Positions 25,646-33,545 of a DNA stretch of 64,000 bases are shown here, in pieces. How positions within the stretch are numbered: position 1 is the first letter of the stretch; every line of letters starts with the position of its first letter. The stretch spans positions 1 to 64,000 of the forward strand of contig DATGZH010000003.1 of NCBI GenBank assembly GCA_035297265.1. Reading direction: 5' to 3'. Source of the DNA: DATGZH01 sp035297265. GTDB taxonomy: Bacteria > Actinomycetota > Acidimicrobiia > Acidimicrobiales > RAAP-2. Made by a program: the position numbers and the translations under genes. Below the pieces are notes generated by a model. It did no database searches. It was not told the DNA's origin and worked only from the letters and a program-made list of their open reading frames with translations.

Positions 25646-26412
25646 AGCCGCGCCTGGGGCAGGGCCCGGAGGCGCGGCTTTCTGATCGGCTGGTGGCAAC
25701 GCTCGCACTCGCCGTAGGTGCGGTCGTCGATGCGGGCCAGCGCGGCCTCGATCTCGTCGACCGCGGCCAAGGCCTGGGCCGACAGCGCGAGGTCGCGCTC
25801 GCGGTCCACGGTCACGGTGCCGCCCTCACCTGACTCCTCGTCGAACTGCACGTCGCCGGGCTCGCGCTCTTGGGCGAGTGAGTCGGCCTCCGCCTTGAGC
25901 GACGCCGCCTGCTCCCCGTAGACGGCCTTCTCGGCCAAGAGGAGCACCCGCTGCTCGTCGAGGAACTTACGGTCGTCGGCGTAGGGACCCTTCGTCGGCC
26001 GGGCCGGCTTCGGCGGCGGAGCCGGCTTGGGCTCGACCTTCACGACCGGCTTGGCCGGCGCCTTGGGGGCGGCGGGCTTGGCCGCGGGCTTCGGCGGCGG
26101 CGCGCTCTTCGGCGGCGCCTTGGCCGGTGTCCTGGCCGGGGCCTTGGCCGGCGTCTTCGCCGTGCTCTTGGTCGTGGCCTTGGTCGCGCTCTTCGCCGGC
26201 GCCTTGGCCGGTGTCCTGGCCGCCTTCACCGGTGCCTTGGCCGCCGGCTTGGCCGTCTTCACGGCGCTCCTCGCCGGGGCCTTGGCCGGCGTCTTCTTCG
26301 CCCCCGCGGCGGCCTTGGTGGTCGATCCCCGCCCGGCCGCCGCCTTCTGCGCCTTGGCCGGGCGCGACGAGGCACTCACCTTCGGCGCGGCGGCCTTGCT
26401 CGCTGGGGTCAT
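25606..26412 (-). CDS. TraR/DksA zinc-finger protein with a long Lys/Ala/Pro-rich tail
   Basis: 268 residues. The C-terminal 120 form a TraR/DksA-like module: a coiled coil (ADDRKFLDEQRVLLLAEKAVYGEQAASLKAEAD), an acidic loop and the zinc finger CERCHQPIRKPRLRALPQARLCVACK. DksA-like proteins bind the RNA polymerase secondary channel, and some act with ppGpp. The N-terminal 130 residues consist of repeated PAKAP/KPAAK units, like the tail of histone H1 or bacterial HU-tail proteins, and should bind DNA or RNA non-specifically. The coiled-coil tip is not clearly DksA-like. A strong ribosome-binding site (AGGAG) lies directly before the ATG. Confidence 0.9.
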   Translation of the reverse strand: MTPASKAAAPKVSASSRPAKAQKAAAGRGSTTKAAAGAKKTPAKAPARSAVKTAKPAAKAPVKAARTPAKAPAKSATKATTKSTAKTPAKAPARTPAKAPPKSAPPPKPAAKPAAPKAPAKPVVKVEPKPAPPPKPARPTKGPYADDRKFLDEQRVLLLAEKAVYGEQAASLKAEADSLAQEREPGDVQFDEESGEGGTVTVDRERDLALSAQALAAVDEIEAALARIDDRTYGECERCHQPIRKPRLRALPQARLCVACKSGGLSRR

Positions 26413-26485
26413 CTCCTACTCCTCTCCGGCCCGCCCTCGGTCCACGTCGCCCGACGGGTCGTCACAGGACGACCGGGAGGCGGCG

Positions 26486-26491
26486 ACCCTA
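26486..26491 (-). promoter_or_regulatory. possible promoter box of the TraR/DksA gene
   Basis: TAGGGT on the minus strand, about 74 bases before ATG 26412; a second TAGGGT lies at 26545-26550. The 196-base spacer to divIVA holds nothing else I recognise. Confidence 0.3.
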
Positions 26492-26608
26492 CTCGGTGCG
26501 TCCGACGCCGGGCCAGTTCCTCGGGCCCGACGGTGCAGACCGGCACCCTAGGGGGACGCGACGGACGGCCGAGCGCGTCGGCACCGCCCGCCCGATGACG
26601 ACGGGTCG

Positions 26609-27415
26609 TCAGCCGGGGTGTGCGGTGGGTGGCCCGTTGTCGGCCGGGGCGGCCGGCTGGCGCAGGTCCAGGACCTGACCGACCTCCCCCCGCTCCCGGG
26701 GCGCCGCGGCCACCTCGCCGCCGTTGGCCGAGGTCGGCGGGTTGGGCCGGGCCGGCCGGCCCTCGGCCCGGGGCGCGGGCCTCGCACCCTCGCCGCCGCG
26801 GGGCTGGAGGGCCATCAGCGCCGCCGCCGGCTGGATGTTCTCGTCGACCCACTTGAGCACGTCGGAGAGTGTCGAACGCAGCCGGTTGCGCTCCGACTCC
26901 AAGTGCCGGGCCATGTTCTCCACGTCGTTGGCCAGTTGGGCCCGCATGGCCTCGAGCCGCTGCACCTCGTCGCGCAGCCGGCGCTCGGTGTCCGACGACA
27001 GCTGGCGGGCCTGCTCCTCGGCCTGCGACACCGTCTGGCGGGCCCGCTCCTCGGCCGAGGCGACGATCTCGGCCGCCTCGGCCTCGGACTCCCGCTTGGT
27101 CTGGTCGACGAAGCGCTGGGCGAGGAGGAGCGTGCGCTGGAGCGTCTCGTCCGGCACGACCTCGGCCGCGGGGGCGGCCGCCGGCGGCGGCGGCGGCAGG
27201 TCGCGTCGTTCGCCCTCGGCCTGGGCGAGCTTCTCGTTGGCCTGGCGCAGCCGATCGCTCGCCTGGCGCAGTTGCTCGTAGAGCGATTCGGCCTCGACGG
27301 CCGCTTTCTCCAGGTACTCGTCGACCTCGTCGACGTTGTAGCCCTTCAGGCCGAGCCGGAACTCGACCGTGCGCAGGGTCTCGAGGATCGCCGGGGGCGG
27401 GGGGGCGCTGTCCAT
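26609..27415 (-). CDS. DivIVA-family polarity/division protein
   Basis: 268 residues from ATG 27415 (a GTG seven codons upstream also exists). The conserved N-terminus LRTVEFRLGLKGYNVDEVDEYLEKAA is the DivIVA membrane-curvature domain. Two long coiled coils follow (LYEQLRQASDRLRQANEKLAQAEG and a segment from about 97 to 200), split by a proline-rich linker. The C-terminal 60 residues are disordered. In actinobacteria these proteins mark the poles and direct wall synthesis. TATGCT lies 8 bases before the ATG, giving this gene its own leaderless promoter within the cluster. Confidence 0.9.
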   Translation of the reverse strand: MDSAPPPPAILETLRTVEFRLGLKGYNVDEVDEYLEKAAVEAESLYEQLRQASDRLRQANEKLAQAEGERRDLPPPPPAAAPAAEVVPDETLQRTLLLAQRFVDQTKRESEAEAAEIVASAEERARQTVSQAEEQARQLSSDTERRLRDEVQRLEAMRAQLANDVENMARHLESERNRLRSTLSDVLKWVDENIQPAAALMALQPRGGEGARPAPRAEGRPARPNPPTSANGGEVAAAPRERGEVGQVLDLRQPAAPADNGPPTAHPG

Positions 27416-27423
27416 GTCGGCCG

Positions 27424-27429
27424 AGCATA
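27424..27429 (-). promoter_or_regulatory. leaderless-type -10 box of divIVA
   Basis: TATGCT ends 8 bases before ATG 27415. Confidence 0.6.
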
Positions 27430-27470
27430 CAGGCACGGCCCCGAGCGGCCTTGGGATCCGGCTGGACGCC

Positions 27471-27731
27471 TCAGCGGATGGCGACCACGACGATCTGGAG
27501 CACCACGATCACCACCAGGAAGGACATGTCGATCCCCATGCCACCGGCCCGGATGGGCGGGAGTACCCGCCGGACCGGCCGCAGCACGGGCTCGATGATC
27601 TTGTCGAGGGCCCGGTTGATCCGGTCGACGGCGCCGTCGGGACGGGCCGGGATCCAGCTGAGCAGCGCCCGGACGATCAGGATCAGGACGTAGAGCTCGA
27701 GGATGAGGACGACGATGCCCCGGATGCTCAC
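27471..27731 (-). CDS. YggT-family membrane protein
   Basis: 86 residues with two membrane spans (IVVLILELYVLILIVRALLSW and FLVVIVVLQIVVVAI) joined by a basic loop with the family motif IIEPVLRPVRRVLPP. YggT proteins usually sit between sepF and divIVA in Gram-positive division clusters, as here, and are presumed to help membrane or division organisation. The GTG start is 6 bases from the sepF stop. Confidence 0.9.
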   Translation of the reverse strand: MSIRGIVVLILELYVLILIVRALLSWIPARPDGAVDRINRALDKIIEPVLRPVRRVLPPIRAGGMGIDMSFLVVIVVLQIVVVAIR

Positions 27732-27737
27732 CTCGGC

Positions 27738-28295
27738 TCAGGGGCGAACGTAGCCCCGCTCCTGCAGGCGCTGGCGCTCCTCCTCGGACACCTTCACATT
27801 CGTCGGAGCCAGCAAGAACACCTCGTCGGCGACCTTCTCCATGTCGCCGCTCAGGGCGTAGGTCACGCCGCTGCAGAAGTCGATCATGCGCCGCCGCAGG
27901 TCCCGCTCGGCCACCTGCAGGTTGACGATGACCGGGCGGTTGGCCTTCAGCACGTCGGCGATCTCCTTGGCGTCACCGAAGCGCGACGGGGCCACCACGT
28001 GGACCTTGGCCGCCGGATCGGCCACCGTGCGCACCGACCCCGTCGCCGGTCGGGCCGTGAGCGTGGGCTGGGCGGTGGCCGTGGCGCCGTCCCGGGGGAT
28101 CGTGCGGATCCGGCCCACCGCGGCCGGTGCCCTCGGCTCCTCGGGCTCCTCGGGCTCGACCACCGTCCGGGGCTCGGGCCGGGCGACCGGAGCGAACCCC
28201 TGGGGGCTGCGCTCGTCGTAGTCGTCGTACTCGTCGTACTCGTCGTCGAGCAGGCCGAGGTAGACCATCGTTTTCTTCAGGAACGAGGGGGCCAT
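27738..28295 (-). CDS. sepF: cell division protein SepF
   Basis: 185 residues. The N-terminal APSFLKKTMVYLGLLDDEYDEYDDYDE is the membrane-targeting helix and acidic linker of actinobacterial SepF. The C-terminal SepF domain (VHVVAPSRFGDAKEIADVLKANRPVIVNL ... RMIDFCSGVTYALSGDMEKVADEVFLLAP) binds FtsZ polymers and tethers them to the membrane. In organisms lacking FtsA it is the main FtsZ anchor; no ftsA lies in this cluster. The ATG has AGGAG eight bases upstream. Confidence 0.95.
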   Translation of the reverse strand: MAPSFLKKTMVYLGLLDDEYDEYDDYDERSPQGFAPVARPEPRTVVEPEEPEEPRAPAAVGRIRTIPRDGATATAQPTLTARPATGSVRTVADPAAKVHVVAPSRFGDAKEIADVLKANRPVIVNLQVAERDLRRRMIDFCSGVTYALSGDMEKVADEVFLLAPTNVKVSEEERQRLQERGYVRP

Positions 28296-28314
28296 CAGCG
28301 ATCTCCTGCGCCAC

Positions 28315-28320
28315 AGCGTA
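28315..28320 (-). promoter_or_regulatory. possible sepF promoter box
   Basis: TACGCT lies in the 64-base gap after yggS. It is 19 bases before ATG 28295, with AGGAG between, so a short led transcript is likely. Confidence 0.4.
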
Positions 28321-28359
28321 GTGCCTGGCGTGCGCGACGGGCGGACCCGAGGCGTGCCC

Positions 28360-29055
28360 TCACCTGGGACTCCCGACGTCGCCCCTCGGTGGGCGGTCGC
28401 CGAAGAGGGCCCGTCCCACCCGCACCATCGTCGAGCCCTCGGCCACCGCCAGTTCGAGGTCGTCGGTCATGCCCATCGAGCGCTCCGGCAGCCCGAGCCG
28501 ATCGGCCAAGGCGGCGAGGGTGGCGAAGGAGCGGGCCGCGGCCTCCCGCTCGGGCGGGGCCACGGTCATCAGGCCGGCGACATCGAGGTCCAACTGCACG
28601 AGGGCCTCGACCATGGGCTCCACCTCCCCGGGCGCCACTCCGTTGCGGCCCGGCTGACCCGTCACGTCGAGCTCCACGAGCACGGTCGCCCCGGGGGCCG
28701 CGGCGGCGATGGCCCGGCCCTCCTCGACCCGGGCCACCGACTGCCAGCAGCCGACCACCGGAGCCAGGGCCTTCACCTTGTTGCGCTGGACGGCCCCGAG
28801 GAAGTGCCACCGGAGGTCACCGGCGGCCCGGCCCACCTCGGCCGCCTTGTCGATGAGCTCGCGGGCGTAGTTCTCGCCGATGTCGTCGAGCCCGGCGGCC
28901 GCCGCGGCCAGCACCGCCTCGGCCGAGAAGCCCTTGGTCACCGCCACCACCCGCACCGCGGCGGGGTCGCCGCCGGCGGCGGCGATGCGCCGGCGCACCT
29001 CGGCCAGGCCGGCCAGCGCGGCGGCGAAGGCTCCCTCGGGTGGCGGAGCGCTCAC
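28360..29055 (-). CDS. PLP homeostasis protein, YggS/YlmE family
   Basis: 231 residues, an alanine-racemase-like TIM barrel without the second domain. The PLP lysine is in VVAVTKGFSAE (near residue 41). The family markers IGENYARELIDKA, LRWHFLGAVQRNK and SMGMTDDLELAVAEGSTMVRVGRALFGDR are all visible. Members keep pyridoxal phosphate pools balanced and lie next to sepF in many Gram-positive bacteria. GTG 29055 is 28 bases from the ftsZ stop. Confidence 0.93.
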   Translation of the reverse strand: MSAPPPEGAFAAALAGLAEVRRRIAAAGGDPAAVRVVAVTKGFSAEAVLAAAAAGLDDIGENYARELIDKAAEVGRAAGDLRWHFLGAVQRNKVKALAPVVGCWQSVARVEEGRAIAAAAPGATVLVELDVTGQPGRNGVAPGEVEPMVEALVQLDLDVAGLMTVAPPEREAAARSFATLAALADRLGLPERSMGMTDDLELAVAEGSTMVRVGRALFGDRPPRGDVGSPR

Positions 29056-29083
29056 CGCGACGGGGCGGTCGGCCCCGGGGGGC

Positions 29084-30199
29084 CTAGCGGAGGAACGACG
29101 GGACGTCGAAGTCGTCGTCGTCGCCGAGGTCGAGGTCGTCGCCGGGGGTGTCGGCGAAGATGTCGACCGTCGTCACCGGCTCGAGCCCGAGTACCGGCTT
29201 GTGCTCGTCGACGGCCGAGGCGGCCGACGACGAGCGTCGACCCTCCTCCCAGCGCTCGAAGCCGGCGGCGATCACCGTCACGCGCACCTCGTCGCCCATG
29301 TTGTCGTCGATGACCGCGCCGAAGATGATGTTGGCGTCGGGGTGGGCCACCGAATGGATGATCTCCGCCGCCTCGTTCACCTCGTAGAGACCGAGATCCG
29401 ATCCACCGGCGATGTTGAGGAGGATCCCGCGCGCCCCTTCGATCGAGGCCTCGAGGAGCGGGCTCGTGATGGCGGCGCGTGCCGCGTTCACCGCTCGCCC
29501 ATCGCCTGACGACGCGCCGATCCCCATGATGGCCGTGCCCGCGTTGGTCATGACCATCTTCACGTCGGCGAAGTCGGTGTTGATGAGGCCCGGCACGGTG
29601 ATGAGGTCGGTGATACCGCGCACGCCCGACAGCAACACCTCGTCGGCCATGCGGAAGGCGTTGACCATCGTGGTCTTGTCGTTCGACACGGTGAGGAGCC
29701 GGTCGTTCGGGATGACGATGAGGGTGTCGACCTTCTCCTTCAGGATCTGGACGCCCTTCTCGGCCTGCACCGAACGCACGCGGCCTTCAAACGTGAACGG
29801 CCGCGTCACGACGCCGATCGTGAGGGCGCCCACCCCCTTGGCCACCTCGGCCACGAGCGGGGCCGCGCCGGTGCCGGTGCCGCCGCCCTCGCCGGCGGTG
29901 ATGAAGACCATGTCGGCCCCCTGGAGGGCCTCTTCGATGTCGTGGCGGTGCTCCTCGGCGGCCAGGCGCCCGACCTCGGGGTCGCTCCCCGCCCCGAGGC
30001 CCCGGGTGAGCTCGCGCCCGATGTCGAGCTTGAGGTCGGCGTCGCTCATGAGGAGCGCCTGGGCGTCGGTGTTGGCCGCGATGAACTCGACGTTGCGGAG
30101 GCCCGCCTCGATCATCCGATTGATGGCGTTCACGCCGCCACCCCCCACGCCGACGACCTTGATGACGGCGAGGTAGTTGCTCTGTGGCGGCATGCTCAT
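29084..30199 (-). CDS. ftsZ: cell division GTPase FtsZ
   Basis: 371 residues. It has the tubulin-like GTP-binding motifs (KVVGVGGGGVNAINRM, FIAANTDAQAL, AGEGGGTGTGAAP near residue 103), the T7 loop GLINTDFADVKMVM near residue 207 that completes GTP hydrolysis, and an acidic linker ending in the conserved tail DDDFDVPSFLR that binds SepF and FtsW. It polymerises into the Z ring. It starts with ATG 30199, with GAGGGAG four bases before; ATG 30193 is a possible alternative. It has its own sigma-70-like promoter upstream, so it can be expressed apart from the long murine operon. Confidence 0.97.
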   Translation of the reverse strand: MSMPPQSNYLAVIKVVGVGGGGVNAINRMIEAGLRNVEFIAANTDAQALLMSDADLKLDIGRELTRGLGAGSDPEVGRLAAEEHRHDIEEALQGADMVFITAGEGGGTGTGAAPLVAEVAKGVGALTIGVVTRPFTFEGRVRSVQAEKGVQILKEKVDTLIVIPNDRLLTVSNDKTTMVNAFRMADEVLLSGVRGITDLITVPGLINTDFADVKMVMTNAGTAIMGIGASSGDGRAVNAARAAITSPLLEASIEGARGILLNIAGGSDLGLYEVNEAAEIIHSVAHPDANIIFGAVIDDNMGDEVRVTVIAAGFERWEEGRRSSSAASAVDEHKPVLGLEPVTTVDIFADTPGDDLDLGDDDDFDVPSFLR

Positions 30200-30301
30200 G
30201 CGCTCCCTCGATACTCGCTTCTGCGCAGGCGGTCCGCCATCGGCTGCTCCCCCTCGTTCCGCCCCCAGGTAGCCACCCGGTGTGCCGCGAACCCTCCTCT
30301 C

Positions 30302-30322
30302 TCAACCTTTGATGGAGGTTGA
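30302..30322. repeat. inverted repeat in the ftsZ leader
   Basis: TCAACCT and AGGTTGA form a perfect 7-base inverted repeat with a 7-base spacer, at about +17 to +37 of the predicted ftsZ transcript. It may be an operator or a hairpin. Confidence 0.55.
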
Positions 30323-30345
30323 TGGGCCGCGAACAACGTGTACCC

Positions 30346-30374
30346 ACGATACGAGGGGTGTCCCACCAGGTCAA
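30346..30374 (-). promoter_or_regulatory. ftsZ promoter
   Basis: On the minus strand TTGACC (30374-30369) and TATCGT (30351-30346) are exactly 17 bases apart, a standard sigma-70-type layout. Transcription would start near 30339, giving a leader of about 140 bases before ATG 30199. Confidence 0.7.
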
Positions 30375-30394
30375 GCAACGTCGTCACGGTGCGA

Positions 30395-31198
30395 TCACGC
30401 GCTCGTCACGGTGGGCGACTGCGGGACGCTCACGTCGATGACGTCGCCGGTGTGCAGGGAGGCCCCGGCGAGGATCGCCGCCACGTCCTCGTACTTGGCC
30501 CGGAGCTCGGCCGTCGTGCCCAGCACCACCTTGAGCGGGGTGGTCATCGTGAGCACCACCCGACCGCCGGGCACGACGGTGATCCCGGCCACCTGCGCCT
30601 TGAAGGCGGGCGGCAGGCTGGCCGCCACGACGAGGGCCGGGGCGGCCCCCGCCCCGAGGTCGCTCCCCGCCGGGCCGGCGTGGACCGGGGCGGCCAGCTC
30701 CACGAGGCCGGGGACCGGCCGGGCGACGACGGCGAGCACCCGGCCGGTGGCGTCCACCTCGGCCAGGTCGTGGCCCTCGGCGATCAGCCCGACGGGTACC
30801 CGCTCGGTCACGGTGATGCTCACGGCGTCGGGCCAGTGGCGCACGACGGTGGCCGAGGCCACCCAGGGCAGCCGCTCGATCGCCGCGGCGGCGGCGCCGG
30901 GGTCGACGTCGACGAGCGGCGGCTCGTTCGCGAGCCCGGCCGCGGCCACCACGGCCGGTGCGGTCGAGTGCCCTGCGCCGAGCACGGTCACGTGCCGGAC
31001 CGCGAACCACGAGGAGTGGAGGGCGAGCCAGCCGTCGACGACGAGCGCGCTCGCCAGGAGGAGCGCGAGGAGGAGCCGCAGACGCCGCCGCCCGGCCGAT
31101 CGGGCCACCTCGACCCGTCGGGCCTCGATGCGCGGGTCGATGCGCCGCGGGCGAGCACGGGGGGACGGTCGGGTCGTGGTGCCGGTCGGGGGGCTCAC
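30395..31198 (-). CDS. ftsQ: cell division protein FtsQ
   Basis: 267 residues. A basic cytoplasmic tail (RPSPRARPRRIDPRIEARRVEVARSAGRRR) precedes one membrane span (LLLALLLASALVVDGWLAL) and an outer POTRA/FtsQ domain (FAVRHVTVLGAGHST, IERLPWVASATVVRHWPDAVSITVTERVP). It belongs to the FtsQBL bridge that links early and late divisome proteins. Its GTG start overlaps the murB stop as GTGA. The 196 bases to ftsZ hold the ftsZ promoter. Confidence 0.92.
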   Translation of the reverse strand: MSPPTGTTTRPSPRARPRRIDPRIEARRVEVARSAGRRRLRLLLALLLASALVVDGWLALHSSWFAVRHVTVLGAGHSTAPAVVAAAGLANEPPLVDVDPGAAAAAIERLPWVASATVVRHWPDAVSITVTERVPVGLIAEGHDLAEVDATGRVLAVVARPVPGLVELAAPVHAGPAGSDLGAGAAPALVVAASLPPAFKAQVAGITVVPGGRVVLTMTTPLKVVLGTTAELRAKYEDVAAILAGASLHTGDVIDVSVPQSPTVTSA

Positions 31199-32157
31199 CG
31201 GGTCACCGCCCGCGACGCGCCGTCGAAGCCGACCATCTGGACCTCGGGCCTGAGGACCACGCCGAGTCGCTCCTCGACCGCCGCGGCCACGAAGTCGATG
31301 AGCCGCGCCACGTCGTCGGCCGACCCGCCGTCGTCGGCCTGGATGAAGTTGGCGTGCTTCGTCGACACCTGGGCCGTGCCGAGGCGGTGGCCCTTGAGAC
31401 CGGCCGCCTCCACGAGGCGACCCGCCGCGTCGTCCGGCGGGTTCGTGAACACCGAGCCGGCGTTGCTCCCTCCCGGTTGGTGCTCGCGCCGCCAGCGCAC
31501 CACCTCGGCGATGGCCGCCCGGCCGGCGACGGGGTCGCCCCGCTGCAACCCGAACTCGGCCCACACGACCACCTGGGTGGCGGTCAGCGACGACGAGCGG
31601 TAGGCGAGGTGCAGCGCCGCTGGGTCGATCTCACCCGGGCCGTCCTCCGACCCGGCGAGGTCGAAGAGCGCGCAGCGGGTGAGCGACGACGCGGTGTCCG
31701 AGCCGTGCCCCCCGGCGTTCATGCGCACCGCGCCGCCGACGGAGCCGGGGACGCCCACGGCCCACTCGAAGCCGGTCAGGCCGGCCTCGACCGCACGCCG
31801 GGCGAGCACCGGCAGGCCGACGGCCCCACCGGCCGCCACGGTGGGCGGGTCGTCGGGACCGGGCAGTTCCACCGCCTCGAACGCGCCCGTGAGATGCACG
31901 GCGAGGCCACAGAACCCGGCGTCGGCCACGAGGAGGTTGGAGCCCTTCCCGACCACGAGGACCGGCACCGGGTGACGGGCCAGGCCCCGGCGCAGCGCGG
32001 CCAGGTCGGCCTCGTCGGCCGGCTCGGCGAAGAGGGCCGCCGGGCCCCCCACCCGGTAGGTGGTGAGGGCGCCGAGGGACACCCCCCGCCGGGCCAACGG
32101 GCCGAGCTCGGCGGCCAGCGCGGCCACCTCGTCGCCGGCCCCGGTCGACGGACTCAC
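31195..32157 (-). CDS. murB: UDP-N-acetylenolpyruvoylglucosamine reductase
   Basis: Flavoenzyme that makes UDP-MurNAc for peptidoglycan. 320 residues with the FAD-binding LGALTTYRVGGPAALF and VLVVGKGSNLLVAD, the core GFEWAVGVPGSVGGAVRMNAG, the catalytic serine in GGSNAGSVFTNP (type I MurB), and a KHANFIQADDGGSADDV end. GTG 32157 overlaps the murC stop (GTGA); a GTG one codon earlier (32160) also exists. Normal length. Confidence 0.95.
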   Translation of the reverse strand: MSPSTGAGDEVAALAAELGPLARRGVSLGALTTYRVGGPAALFAEPADEADLAALRRGLARHPVPVLVVGKGSNLLVADAGFCGLAVHLTGAFEAVELPGPDDPPTVAAGGAVGLPVLARRAVEAGLTGFEWAVGVPGSVGGAVRMNAGGHGSDTASSLTRCALFDLAGSEDGPGEIDPAALHLAYRSSSLTATQVVVWAEFGLQRGDPVAGRAAIAEVVRWRREHQPGGSNAGSVFTNPPDDAAGRLVEAAGLKGHRLGTAQVSTKHANFIQADDGGSADDVARLIDFVAAAVEERLGVVLRPEVQMVGFDGASRAVTR

Positions 32158-33545
32158 CACGAGGGTTCCGCCAGGAGCTCGTCGGGGAGGGACGTGAGGT
32201 CCCCGGCCCCGAGCGTGAGGCACAGGTCGCCCCGGGTGAGGATCGACCGGAGCGTGGCCCGCAGCTCGTCCCGGCCGGCCGAGTAGAACAGCGCAGCGCC
32301 CGGCTCCTGGGCCACCAGGGCGTCGAAGACGAGCCGGCCGGAGACGCCGGGCACCGGGCGCTCGCCGGCGGCGAAGACGTCGGTCACCACGACGACGTCG
32401 GCCGAGGCGAAGGCGTCGGCGAAGGCCCCGGCCAGCGCGGCGGTGCGCGTGTAGCGGTGGGGTTGGAACACGGCCACCACCCGGTCCCAGCCGCCGTCGG
32501 CCGCCGCGGCGAGGGCCGCCCGCACTTCCCCGGGCAGGTGGGCGTAGTCGTCCACGAACGTCACGCCCCCGGCCTCCCCCCGGAACTCGAAGCGCCGCGG
32601 GACGCCGGCGAAGCGGGCGAGCGCGGCCGTCGCCGCCTGGACGGGGGCGCCGACGGTCAGGGCGCCGACCGTGGCCACCGCGGCGTTGCGGGCGTTGTGC
32701 AGACCGGGCACCGGCACCTCGAGCCGGCCCAGGGGGCCGTCGGGCCCGGCGAGGACGAAGGCCAGCGAGCTCCGCCCGAGGGCCAGGTCGACGAGGCGGT
32801 AGTCGGCGTCGTCGGCCGTCCCCACCGTGACCGACCCGTGGCGGCGGCCGACGGCGAGGGCCAACGGGTCGTCGGCCGCGACGATGGAGGAGCCGGTGGC
32901 CCGGCCGACGAAGGCGTCGAAGGCCTCGGTCAGCGCCTCGAACGTCCCGTAGTGGTCGAGGTGGTCGGGTTCGACGTTCGTGAGCACCGCCACGTCGGGC
33001 ACGAGGGAGCCGAACGTGCCGTAGCTCTCGTCGGCCTCGAGCACGAGCCACTCGCCTCGGTCCCAGACGGCGTTGCCGCTCGTCTCGTTCACGTCGGCCC
33101 CGACGAGGAACGACGGTCGCAGACCGGCCTCGACCAGCACGAGCGCCAGCATCGAGGCGGTGGTGGTCTTGCCGTGGGTCCCGGCCACCGCGAGGCACCG
33201 CCTCGTGGCGGCGATGGCGGCGAGGGCGGCGGAGCGGGGCACGACGGGCAGGCCCCGCCGCCGGGCCTCGGCCAGCTCGACGTTGTCCGCCGGCACCGCG
33301 GGCGAGGAGGTCAGCACCTCGGCCCGGCCGAGGTTCTCCGCCCGGTGCCCCACCGTGACGTGCACCCCCTGGGCGGCCAGGCGGTCGGTCACCGGCGAGG
33401 CCTTGAGGTCGCTCCCGGTCACCTCGTGCCCCATGGCGGCGAGCGCACTGGCGATGGCGCTCATACCGGCCCCCCCGACGCCCACCACGTGGACCCGCGT
33501 CGGCACGGAGAGATCCAGTTCGGGCCCCGGCCGGTCAGCGGACAC
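32154..33545 (-). CDS. murC: UDP-N-acetylmuramate--L-alanine ligase
   Basis: 463-residue Mur ligase adding L-Ala to UDP-MurNAc. It has the N-terminal VHVVGVGGAGMSAIA UDP-binding loop, the ATP loop AVAGTHGKTTTASM near residue 118, NVEPDHLDHY, and the C-terminal HRYTRTAAL. It is the only Mur ligase here other than MurE. GTG 33545 overlaps the murG 3' end by 11 bases. Confidence 0.96.
   Translation of the reverse strand: MSADRPGPELDLSVPTRVHVVGVGGAGMSAIASALAAMGHEVTGSDLKASPVTDRLAAQGVHVTVGHRAENLGRAEVLTSSPAVPADNVELAEARRRGLPVVPRSAALAAIAATRRCLAVAGTHGKTTTASMLALVLVEAGLRPSFLVGADVNETSGNAVWDRGEWLVLEADESYGTFGSLVPDVAVLTNVEPDHLDHYGTFEALTEAFDAFVGRATGSSIVAADDPLALAVGRRHGSVTVGTADDADYRLVDLALGRSSLAFVLAGPDGPLGRLEVPVPGLHNARNAAVATVGALTVGAPVQAATAALARFAGVPRRFEFRGEAGGVTFVDDYAHLPGEVRAALAAAADGGWDRVVAVFQPHRYTRTAALAGAFADAFASADVVVVTDVFAAGERPVPGVSGRLVFDALVAQEPGAALFYSAGRDELRATLRSILTRGDLCLTLGAGDLTSLPDELLAEPSW

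Noticed and set aside
30196..30387. 63-codon frame upstream of ftsZ
   Set aside because: It spans the ftsZ promoter and leader, has no ribosome-binding site and its product has no recognisable features.
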